The position numbers and the translations under genes are program-made. The notes under the pieces were generated by a model that ran no database searches, had not been told where the DNA came from, and saw only the letters and a list, made by a program, of their open reading frames with translations. From the NCBI GenBank assembly GCA_964523405.1, contig CAZGAQ010000013.1, positions 1-64,000 of the forward strand: 64,000 bases of DNA, read 5' to 3'. Below are positions 25,748 through 33,648 of the stretch, in pieces. The stretch's first letter is position 1, and each line of letters starts with the position of its first letter. The DNA comes from CAZGAQ01 sp964523405 (GTDB taxonomy: Bacteria; Planctomycetota; Phycisphaerae; UBA1845; Fen-1342).

Positions 25748-27421
25748 GTGAGCGAAGCGCTTCGGGCCGCGCTCAGCGCCCTGACCACCCCGGACTCGCT
25801 GATCGTCGCCGGCTACTTCCTGCTGGTGTTTGTGGCCGGGGCGCTCGTTGCCCGCCACTTCGCCCGCCGCGCGACGTCCGAGTTCATCACCGGCGGCCGC
25901 ACTTTCACCTGGCGGCAGACCGGCCTGACGCTCCTCGCCTTCGCCGTCGACCCGACGTACATGGGCATGGCCGGCGTCGGCTTCCTGTGGGGGTTGTATC
26001 TGTCGCAGTGGATCGCGGTCCACATCTGGTTCACGAGTTGGATCGCGGCCATGTTTCTCGTGCCGATCTATTGGCGCACGCGGATCGTCACGACACCGGA
26101 GTACCTGGAGCGGCGCTTCAACGCCCAATGCCGCGCGCTGTTCTCGGTGCTCATGGCCGTCATCCTCGTGATCATCCTGACCAGCGCGGTGTACCTCGGC
26201 GCGCTGCTCATCACGCGCATGCTCGGCTGGCCGCTGCCGGTCAGCGTCGGCGCCATTGCCGTCGTGTGCACGTTCTACGTGATCGCGGGCGGCCTGCGCA
26301 CCGTTCTCGTGCTCGACGTGTACCAAGGCGCGATCCTGCTGGTCACGCTGCTTGTCGTCACCTGGCGGATCGTCGCCGAACTCGGCGGCCTCGGCGCTTT
26401 GGCCGCCATCAAGGACTGCGGCGACGCGGGCGTGCCCGTCGGCAGTCTGCTGCCCCCTCTGGACGCGCGGCCCGACTCCCCCGTCTTCTTCGCCGGGCCG
26501 GCCATCGTCCTCTGGGGTACCGTCGCTGGCCTGTCGTGGATTGCATGCAATTTCGGCATGGTCCAACGCCTGCTCGCGTCCCGCAGCGAACGCGACGCCC
26601 AGAAGAGTCTGCTCTTCCTGGCGGTTCTCGCCAACATCGCCTGCTTTGCGACCTTCGCGGTCGGCGCCGCCATGCGCAAGCTGCACCCCGCAGTGAAGGC
26701 CGACGAAAGCTACATGTGGGTGATGCTGAACCTCTTTCCGGTCGGTGCCCGCGGGCTGCTCGTCGCCGGCATGATGGCGGCTCTGCTTTCGTCCGCCGAC
26801 GGTCTCCTCACCGCCTCCAGCACGCTCATCACCCAGGACCTCTACCTGCGTTTCTGGCGGCCACAGGCCCGCGACTCCGAAATCAAGCTCGTCACGCGCG
26901 TCCTTGAAGCCGTGGCCATGCTCATCGCCTTGGCGCTGATCCCCGTGGTCATCAGCCGCCAGTCGGCCGTCACGTTCGTGCAGGAGTTCTTCGGCGACCT
27001 CATGGGCGTGGTCGTCGCACTGTACGTCGTTGGCATGTTCTCCCGCCGCGCAACCGCCCGCGCCGCCTTTGTCGCCATGGTGACGGCCCTCGCGCTGTCC
27101 ATCGGCTTGCACGCCTGGAGCATGGTCGGCGAGCGCAGCGCCCCGGACAGTCCCCTGGCGTGGCTGGCCCGCATGAACTTCGCCTATCGCGGCTTCCTGT
27201 CCTGCGCCTACGCTGTGGCCGCTACGCTTATCCTCAGTCGGTTTGAGCCGGCACCCGACCCGGCGCGCTTAACAAACCTGACGGTCCACACCGTCGCCGA
27301 TGCGCCGGGGCCCTGGATCGGCCTGAAAGCGTGGCCCGGCCTGTGGAAATGGGCGCTGGGCCTGAGCGTCGGCTGGTTCGCCTTCACGGCCTTGTGGGAG
27401 TGGTACGGACGGACACACTAA
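25748..27421 (+). CDS. Sodium:solute symporter (SSS family)
   Basis: 557 residues with about 13 hydrophobic helices, the usual SSS size. The GTG start at 25748 has AAGGGAG upstream. Family features: FITGGRTFTWRQTG after helix 1, a MGMAGVGFLWGLYLSQW helix, TTPEYLERRFN, and the AALLSSADGLLTASSTL helix with Ser residues typical of the sodium site. Known: SSS carriers take up sugars, amino acids, nucleosides or organic acids with sodium at the inner membrane. The substrate cannot be read. Its place between two GNATs and a PIG-L deacetylase suggests an amino-sugar or related amide. Confidence 0.9.
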   Translation: MSEALRAALSALTTPDSLIVAGYFLLVFVAGALVARHFARRATSEFITGGRTFTWRQTGLTLLAFAVDPTYMGMAGVGFLWGLYLSQWIAVHIWFTSWIAAMFLVPIYWRTRIVTTPEYLERRFNAQCRALFSVLMAVILVIILTSAVYLGALLITRMLGWPLPVSVGAIAVVCTFYVIAGGLRTVLVLDVYQGAILLVTLLVVTWRIVAELGGLGALAAIKDCGDAGVPVGSLLPPLDARPDSPVFFAGPAIVLWGTVAGLSWIACNFGMVQRLLASRSERDAQKSLLFLAVLANIACFATFAVGAAMRKLHPAVKADESYMWVMLNLFPVGARGLLVAGMMAALLSSADGLLTASSTLITQDLYLRFWRPQARDSEIKLVTRVLEAVAMLIALALIPVVISRQSAVTFVQEFFGDLMGVVVALYVVGMFSRRATARAAFVAMVTALALSIGLHAWSMVGERSAPDSPLAWLARMNFAYRGFLSCAYAVAATLILSRFEPAPDPARLTNLTVHTVADAPGPWIGLKAWPGLWKWALGLSVGWFAFTALWEWYGRTH

Positions 27422-27498
27422 ATCTTGGGTCGCGCGGCAGGCCGCCGCAGCCGCTGGGGCGCGACGGCCGCCACGCGAGGTTGAAGGAGTGGCACAGC

Positions 27499-28227
27499 AT
27501 GAGCAGCAACAAGCACATCCTCGCCATCGGCGCGCATATCGGCGACGCGGAAATCACCGCCGGCCTGCTGGTCGCGAAGTACACCGCGGCCGGGCACCGC
27601 GCCACGATGCTGCATCTCACGGCCGGCGAGCGCGGCAATCCGCGGATGGATGCCGCCGCCTACCGTCAGCAGCGCGTCAAAGAGGCGCAGGCGGCCGCCA
27701 AGAAGCTCGGCGCGGGCGAGTGCATCGTGCTCGACCATCCCGACGGCGAGCTGCACGCGGATCAGAATACGATCCACGAGGTCTGTGATCTCGTCCGTAA
27801 GCTCAAGCCCGACATCGTGCTCACGCACTGGCGCGGCTCATTCCACCGCGACCATCGCGCCGCGTACCAGCTCACCATGGAAGGCGGGTTCCTGGCGGCT
27901 CTGCCGGACATCAAGCGTTCGCAGCCCGCCCACCTCATCCGCGGCCTGTACTACCTGGAGAACTGGGAAGACCTCGAGGAGTACACCCCCGACCTGTGGG
28001 TCGACGTGACCGGCGTGTTCGACACCTGGCAAGCCGCCTGCCGCGAGCACCAGTTGCTGCGCGGCGAAATCTCCTTCGACTACCTGCACTACTACTCGGG
28101 CCTGGCGGCCAAGCGCGGCGCCGAAGTCGGCGTGAAGTACGGCGTCACCGTCGCTTTGCCCCCGATTTCCCGCAAGCGCAAGGTGGACTTCTTCCCGATC
28201 GACAGCGAACCGGTGCTCATCTTCTAG
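27499..28227 (+). CDS. PIG-L / LmbE family deacetylase
   Basis: 242 residues from the ATG at 27499 with GAAGGAG before it. Known: PIG-L enzymes are zinc-dependent N-acetyl (mostly N-acetylglucosamine) deacetylases, such as MshB and BshB. The zinc ligands are in place: His13 and Asp16 in GAHIGDAEI (normally AHPDD) and His119 in SFHRDHRAA. LTAGERGNP and DHPDGELH are also typical. The PD to IG change in the first motif keeps the two ligands but replaces the Asp usually taken as the general base, which makes activity uncertain. It lies 77 bases after the symporter and 47 before the second GNAT gene. Confidence 0.88.
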   Translation: MSSNKHILAIGAHIGDAEITAGLLVAKYTAAGHRATMLHLTAGERGNPRMDAAAYRQQRVKEAQAAAKKLGAGECIVLDHPDGELHADQNTIHEVCDLVRKLKPDIVLTHWRGSFHRDHRAAYQLTMEGGFLAALPDIKRSQPAHLIRGLYYLENWEDLEEYTPDLWVDVTGVFDTWQAACREHQLLRGEISFDYLHYYSGLAAKRGAEVGVKYGVTVALPPISRKRKVDFFPIDSEPVLIF

Positions 28228-28274
28228 CGCCGCGGACGCTGCGGACGGCCGCACAACACAAGCGAGATGGTCGC

Positions 28275-29222
28275 ATGAACTCCATCGAGATTCGACCGCT
28301 GGCGGACGCCGACCTCCCCACGCTGGTCGCGGTCTGGAATCGAGCCCTGACTCAGAACCCCCTCACCCTCGAGCGCTTCGCACGCATCGTCCTGGCCGAC
28401 CCCGACTATTGGCCCGGCGCCGACTCGGGCTTCCTCGTGGCCGTGCGCCACGGACAGGTCGTCGGCTTCCTCCGGGCCATCATTCGCCGCCACCCCAATG
28501 ACCGCCTCGGTCTGGAGCCCGAGGACGGCTGGATGCCCTATTTCGCCGTCGACCCCGCCGCCCAGCGTCGCGGCAGCGGCACTGCCCTCCTGCAGGCAGC
28601 CCTGGACTACTTCACCCGCCATCACCGCCGCCGCGTTTGGGTCTGCGGCACGCCGACCTCGGCCCCCGGCTCGCTCTTTCCCGGCGTGGACACAAAGACC
28701 CAGGCTCCCGCTCGCGCGCTACTCGAGAAACACGGCTTCGTCGTCGACCAGCACGGCTTCTCGATGTCCCGCGCCGTGGTCGACTTCGACGTCGCCGCTT
28801 TCGCAAAGTGGGCCTGGGAGACCGGCCCCGAGATCCGCGTCGAGCCACTGACGCCCAAGTACCTCACGGAGTTCTTCGAGTTCCTCGCCACCGGCCTGCC
28901 GGGCTCGTGGAATCTCGCGGCCCGCGAAAAGGTCCGTGCCGGCGGGCTGGGCGAGATGCTCATCGCCCGCCGCGGTGACCGCCTCGTCGGCTACTGCCAG
29001 TGGAGTGGCGAGCACTTTGGCCCGTTCGGTGTCGACCCCGCAATACGGCAGCAGCGCGTCGGCGCGAAGCTCTTCACTGAAGCCGTCCGCCGCATCCGCG
29101 CCGCCGACGGCCGCACCGTCTGGTTCAACTGGGCCGACGAGCGGGCCCGGCACTTCTACGATCGTTTCGGCTTGCACGTGACGCGGGAGTTCGCGGTCCT
29201 GCGGAAGACTCTGGACAAGTAG
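28275..29222 (+). CDS. Tandem GNAT acetyltransferase, paralogue of 24791
   Basis: 315 residues with the same two-GNAT layout as the product of 24791-25732 and similarity along the whole length. Examples are the shared WNRAL, DPDYWPGADSGF, SAPGSLFPGVD, MSRAVVDFDV and FNWADERARHFYDRFGL blocks. The first-domain CoA loop reads VDPAAQRRGSGTALL, and the second VDPAIRQQRVGAKLF. The ATG at 28275 has only a weak ribosome site. The gene sits between the PIG-L deacetylase and the second symporter. The duplication of GNAT and symporter around one deacetylase suggests two related substrates or two steps of one pathway (inference). Confidence 0.88.
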   Translation: MNSIEIRPLADADLPTLVAVWNRALTQNPLTLERFARIVLADPDYWPGADSGFLVAVRHGQVVGFLRAIIRRHPNDRLGLEPEDGWMPYFAVDPAAQRRGSGTALLQAALDYFTRHHRRRVWVCGTPTSAPGSLFPGVDTKTQAPARALLEKHGFVVDQHGFSMSRAVVDFDVAAFAKWAWETGPEIRVEPLTPKYLTEFFEFLATGLPGSWNLAAREKVRAGGLGEMLIARRGDRLVGYCQWSGEHFGPFGVDPAIRQQRVGAKLFTEAVRRIRAADGRTVWFNWADERARHFYDRFGLHVTREFAVLRKTLDK

Positions 29223-29247
29223 CGCCACCCCGGCGCCTGGAGCTGGC

Positions 29248-31650
29248 ATGCCCGACATCGTCCCGCAACTTGCCGCGCTCGACTGGCTGATCATCGTCGG
29301 CTTCATCGTTCTGTCTTTCGCCATCGGCGTGGCCTGGAGTCGCCGCGGGCGCAAGAGCGTCCGCGAGTACTTCACCTCCGGCGGCGCCACGCCCTGGTGG
29401 CTGCTCGGCACGTCGATGGTCGCGACCACCTTCGCCGCCGATACGCCGCTCACGCTGGCCGGCTGGGTCGTGACGAAGGGCGTCGCCCAGAATTGGTTCT
29501 GGTGGTGCCAGGTGCCCGTGACCATGCTCGGCGTGTTCTTCATCGCCGCCCTCTGGCGCCGCGCCAACCTCGTCACCGACGCCGAGCTCGTCAACCTGCG
29601 GTACTCCGGCCGGTCCGCCGCCGTTCTCCGCGGCTTCAAGGCCCTGTTCTTCTCGCTGGTTTATGGCAGCCTCATCATGGGCTGGGTCAACTTGGCCATG
29701 ACCAAAATCATCCAGCTCACCCTGCCCAACATCCCACGGGTCGCCGGCGTCGACGAGGCCATGCTGGCCACCTATCTCCACACGCCGCTTTCGAGTGAGC
29801 TTGACCCCGCCGTCCGCGCGGCCATGCGCGGCGGGCGCCTCGACCCGCTCAAGCTGTACTATGACGACTGGCACCTGCTGGAGTGCCCCGCCCGCACGGG
29901 CGTCCTGCGCGACGTCGCGCAGATCTTCCGCCGCTTCAGATACATCGATGAACGCGTCACGCTGGCCGCCCGGCTCGCCGCCGGCGACAAAGTGACGCCG
30001 CCGCCGCCCAGTCGCCCCACCGACGAGGAGCTCGTGGCCCTCCGCGCCTACGCCGCCGCCGAGCAGGCCGGTCCGCTGCTCACACGGCTGAACCTGGGCG
30101 ACCGGGAATCCGAGCTCACCGGCCTGTGGAACAGCCTGCACGCGTCGACCTCGACCACCGCCACCCCCCAGCCCCCCGCCGCCCTGTCCCTGCTCTACAG
30201 CGTCGACCAGGCCATCGCGGGCGTGAACAAGCTGCGCATCCTGCTACTCTTGTTCGTGATCGTCAGCATCTACACCGTGATCTCAGGCTTGTGGGGTGTG
30301 CTCGTCACCGACTTCATCCAGTTCTGGATCGCGATGGCCGGCTGCATCGCGCTGGCCTACATCGCGGTGGACAAGCTCGGCGGGCTGGACGCCACGCTGC
30401 GCCAGATGGCCGACATCTACAGCACGCCGCGCGCCCGCGGCATGGTCGGCATGCTCCCGGCTACCGGCGCCGGCGACCTCACCCTGATGCCCTGGTCCCA
30501 CTTCCTGGTCTTCATCCTGCTGTACTCCTTCGCCAGCCAGTTCTCCGACGGTGGCTATTACTTCGCCCAGCGCATGCTCGCCGCGCGGAACGAACGTCAC
30601 GCCGCCCTCGGCTATCTCTGGTTCGCCGTCGCCCACTACTGCCTGCGCATGTGGCCGTGGATCATCGTCGGCTTCGCGGCCGCCGTCATGTTCCCGTTCG
30701 TCAAGGATCAGGTCACCCAGCAGTTTCCCCCGGACGCCATCGCCGAAGACGGTTACATCCGCGTGATGCTGGCCGTCCTGCCCACGGGCCTGCTCGGCTT
30801 AATGCTGGCCGCCTTCCTCGCGGCCTACATGTCAACGATTGCCACGCAACTCAATGTCGGCGCGTCGTATCTGCTGAACGATCTGTACCGCCCGTTCCTG
30901 TGCCGCCACGCGTCCGAACGGCATTACGTCATCGTGTCGCAGATCGCCACCGTCGCCACGACGTTGATCGGACTGGTCGTCAGCCTCTTCTACCAGTCGA
31001 TCGCCGGGGCGTGGTTCTTCCTCGGCACGATCAGCGCCGGCATCGGCGTGATCTACCTGCTGCGCTGGTTCTGGTGGCGGATCAGCGCTTGGAGCGAGAT
31101 CGCGTGCCTGGCGGCCTTGGTCGCGTATCCGCTGGCCCAGTGGCTCTGGCCCGATCTCTTCGCGAAATTCGATCAGCCCCTCCCCCTGAACCTGCTCTAC
31201 CTGGTGCCCTACTCCGTGGGCATCGCGCTGCTCGTCACCTTCCTCACCGCCCCCGTGGCCCGCGACCGCCTCATCGCGTTCTACCGCCAGGTGCAACCCG
31301 GCGGCCCCGGGTGGCGCCACATCGAAGCCGAGATTCGCCGCACCGACCCGACGTTCCGCTGCCACTCGCCCTTCACGACCCGGGCTTTCCGCGGCTGGGT
31401 GCTGTCGACGATTGCCATCCTGTGCTTCCTGTTCGGCAGCCAGCTGCTGATTGTCGGCGATGCCCTCGGTGCCCCCCTGTTCATGCCCCGCCGCGGGCTG
31501 GGCCTGATACTGACCGCGGTGGGCGTGCTCCTGGGTTGGCTGGTCGCGCGCGGCTTCTCCGCGAAGCGCTGGGGCGCCGACCCGACCGAGGAGCAGACCC
31601 GCGCCGCCGCCGCCGCTACTCGTGCCGTAGCGCGTCAATCGGGTGAATGA
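29248..31650 (+). CDS. Sodium:solute symporter (SSS family), enlarged
   Basis: 800 residues, much longer than the typical 500-600. The SSS core is clear: YFTSGGATPWWLLGTSMVAT, FAADTPLTLAGWVV, and a late helix with AAFLAAYMSTIATQLNVGAS. A hydrophilic insert of about 150 residues (about 162-310, rich in Pro/Ala with two helical stretches) separates helices 4 and 5. The C-terminal 150 residues add extra helices and a cytoplasmic segment (RFYRQ-like AFYRQVQPGGPGWRHIEAE). The ATG at 29248 follows GGAG. Last gene of the run; its final 35 bases overlap the convergent permease gene. Substrate unknown. Confidence 0.88.
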   Translation: MPDIVPQLAALDWLIIVGFIVLSFAIGVAWSRRGRKSVREYFTSGGATPWWLLGTSMVATTFAADTPLTLAGWVVTKGVAQNWFWWCQVPVTMLGVFFIAALWRRANLVTDAELVNLRYSGRSAAVLRGFKALFFSLVYGSLIMGWVNLAMTKIIQLTLPNIPRVAGVDEAMLATYLHTPLSSELDPAVRAAMRGGRLDPLKLYYDDWHLLECPARTGVLRDVAQIFRRFRYIDERVTLAARLAAGDKVTPPPPSRPTDEELVALRAYAAAEQAGPLLTRLNLGDRESELTGLWNSLHASTSTTATPQPPAALSLLYSVDQAIAGVNKLRILLLLFVIVSIYTVISGLWGVLVTDFIQFWIAMAGCIALAYIAVDKLGGLDATLRQMADIYSTPRARGMVGMLPATGAGDLTLMPWSHFLVFILLYSFASQFSDGGYYFAQRMLAARNERHAALGYLWFAVAHYCLRMWPWIIVGFAAAVMFPFVKDQVTQQFPPDAIAEDGYIRVMLAVLPTGLLGLMLAAFLAAYMSTIATQLNVGASYLLNDLYRPFLCRHASERHYVIVSQIATVATTLIGLVVSLFYQSIAGAWFFLGTISAGIGVIYLLRWFWWRISAWSEIACLAALVAYPLAQWLWPDLFAKFDQPLPLNLLYLVPYSVGIALLVTFLTAPVARDRLIAFYRQVQPGGPGWRHIEAEIRRTDPTFRCHSPFTTRAFRGWVLSTIAILCFLFGSQLLIVGDALGAPLFMPRRGLGLILTAVGVLLGWLVARGFSAKRWGADPTEEQTRAAAAATRAVARQSGE

Positions 31651-32884
31651 TGGCCGCCTTGAAGGCCGGAATGAGCCCGAAGAAGATGCCCACGCCGGCA
31701 CTGAAGCCCAGGGCCAGCGCGACCGACCACAAGGGCACCTTCACCGGCACCATGCTCGGGTGCAGCGAGGCGAGGTAGCTGATGCCATAGCCCAGCGCGA
31801 TGCCGATCGCGCCGCCCACCGTGCTCAGCACCACCGCCTCGGTCAGGAATTGCAGCAGGATGTCGCGCCGGTGCGCGCCCACGCTCTTGCGCAAGCCGAT
31901 CTCGCGCGTCCGCTCCGTTACCGAGACCAGCATCACGTTCATGATCCCGATCCCGCCGACCAGCAGCGAGATGCTGACGATGCCCGCCAGCACGCTCGTC
32001 GCGATCACACGCACCTTGTGGAATTCCTGCAGCACCTGGTCCTGCTTGAAAATCCCGAAGTCGTTCTTGTCCCCCGCTTTCAGCCCGTGCTGCTGCCGCA
32101 GCACCCGGATGAGTTGCCCCTCCGCCTCGGGAATTTGCGCTTCCTGCACTGCCTCCACGTAGAAGCCGAGGTAGTTCCGGGTGAACGGGTACATCTTCAC
32201 GCCCGTCGTCCAGGGGATGAGAATCATCTCGTCCTGGTTGTCGCCCATGAAGCTGCCCTTGGACTCCAGCAGGCCGATTACCTGAAACCGCTGCCCGTCG
32301 ATGTGCGCATAGTCCCCCACGATGCTCTCATCGCACTCCAGCTTCCGCAGCACCTCGCGGCCCAGCACGCACACCGGCGCCCCACTCTCCACATCCACCG
32401 CCCCGTAAAACCGCCCCGCGTCCACGTAAAAGTTGCGGATCGCCTGGAACATCTCGTTCGTACCGCGCAGTTGCACGCCCGTCTGCTGCTGCCGCCCGTA
32501 CTCGATCGTCGCGTTCATCCACACGACCGGCGAGGTGCGCCGCACGGCCGTGGCGTACGCGTCGACCGCTCGAATGTCCTCGATCGTCATCTCCGCGCGC
32601 CGCAGGAATTCGCCGCGCGGGCTGCGCAGCGCGTCGGGGTAAACGACCATCATGTTCGTCCCCAGCCCGCGCAGAAAACCGGTGACGTACTCGCCGAACC
32701 CCTCCACCATCGCCACCACCGTGATGATCGAGGTCACCGCAATGATGATGCCCAGCACGGTCAAGAGCGAGCGCGCCTTGTTCGCCCAGATCTGCACGAG
32801 CGCCGTCGCGATGTTGTCCGCGATGCCCCCGATCAGATCGGGAACATACAGCAGTGCGCTCGTCATCGTGGCCAGGGCTTTCAT
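31616..32884 (-). CDS. MacB-like ABC transporter permease
   Basis: 422 residues with the FtsX/MacB layout: one N-terminal helix (SLLTVLGIIIAVTSIITVVAM), a periplasmic domain of about 230 residues, and three C-terminal helices (SISLLVGGIGIMNVMLVSV with TERTREIGLRKSVGAHR, then VVLSTVGGAIGIALGYGISY and the final helix). It lacks a fused ATPase, which is the next gene upstream. Its start overlaps the ATPase stop by four bases, so translation is probably coupled. Known: such systems export peptides, lipids or antibiotics by mechanotransmission. Its 3' end overlaps the convergent symporter gene by 35 bases. Confidence 0.92.
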   Translation of the reverse strand: MKALATMTSALLYVPDLIGGIADNIATALVQIWANKARSLLTVLGIIIAVTSIITVVAMVEGFGEYVTGFLRGLGTNMMVVYPDALRSPRGEFLRRAEMTIEDIRAVDAYATAVRRTSPVVWMNATIEYGRQQQTGVQLRGTNEMFQAIRNFYVDAGRFYGAVDVESGAPVCVLGREVLRKLECDESIVGDYAHIDGQRFQVIGLLESKGSFMGDNQDEMILIPWTTGVKMYPFTRNYLGFYVEAVQEAQIPEAEGQLIRVLRQQHGLKAGDKNDFGIFKQDQVLQEFHKVRVIATSVLAGIVSISLLVGGIGIMNVMLVSVTERTREIGLRKSVGAHRRDILLQFLTEAVVLSTVGGAIGIALGYGISYLASLHPSMVPVKVPLWSVALALGFSAGVGIFFGLIPAFKAAIIHPIDALRHE

Positions 32885-33648
32885 ACCGGCGCCAGCGCCT
32901 CCTGGGCCGCCGCCCCCGGCGTCGCGGTGTTCGCTACCCGGGCCCCTTCCGGCGAACCGTCGTACACGACCCGCCCGTCGCGCAGGCGGATCACGCGCTG
33001 ACAGTGCCGCGCAATGTCGTCCTCGTGCGTGACGATCACGATCGTCTGCCCCTCCGCGTGCAGCCGGTCGAAGATCACCATGATCTCCTCGCCCGTCGCC
33101 GAATCCAAGTTCCCCGTCGGCTCGTCCGCCAAGATCAGCGCCGGCTGCTGCGCCAGCGCCCGTGCAATCGCCACCCGCTGCTTCTGCCCGCCCGAAAGCT
33201 GATTGGGATGATGATGCGCGCGGTCCAGCAGACTCACCCGCTGGAGGGCCTCCAGCGCGCGCTGCCGCCGGTGCCGCGCCCGTGTGTACGTCAGCGGCAG
33301 CTCGACGTTCTTCAGCGCCGTCGTCCGGCCCAAGAGCTCAAACGACTGGAACACGAACCCGATCTGCCGCCCGCGAATCTTGGCCAGCTTCGTCTGTGAC
33401 AGCTTCGACACATCCTGCCCGCGCAGGTGGTACGTGCCCTCGCTTAGCACGTCCAGGCAGCCCAGAATGTTCATGAGCGTGCTCTTGCCGCTACCCGACT
33501 GCCCCATAATGGCCACGTACTCGTTCTCGTGGATCGCCAGCGACACACCCCGCAGCGCGCGCACCAGCTCCGTGCCCACCCGGTACACCTTGTGCAGGTC
33601 GACCAACTCGATCACCGGCGCGGCCGCCGGCCTCGTCCGTACGATCAT
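32881..33648 (-). CDS. ABC transporter ATPase (MacB/LolD type)
   Basis: 255 residues. Walker A GQSGSGKSTLMNILG, Q-loop region GFVFQSFELLGRTTALKNVE, signature LSGGQKQRVAIARAL, Walker B ALILADEPTGNLDS and H-loop IVIVTHEDDIARH are all present. The length and the STLMNILGCLD stretch are typical of MacB/LolD-type ATPases that serve FtsX-like permeases. It overlaps the membrane fusion gene upstream and the permease downstream by four bases each, forming a coupled three-gene exporter. Confidence 0.95.
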   Translation of the reverse strand: MIVRTRPAAAPVIELVDLHKVYRVGTELVRALRGVSLAIHENEYVAIMGQSGSGKSTLMNILGCLDVLSEGTYHLRGQDVSKLSQTKLAKIRGRQIGFVFQSFELLGRTTALKNVELPLTYTRARHRRQRALEALQRVSLLDRAHHHPNQLSGGQKQRVAIARALAQQPALILADEPTGNLDSATGEEIMVIFDRLHAEGQTIVIVTHEDDIARHCQRVIRLRDGRVVYDGSPEGARVANTATPGAAAQEALAPV

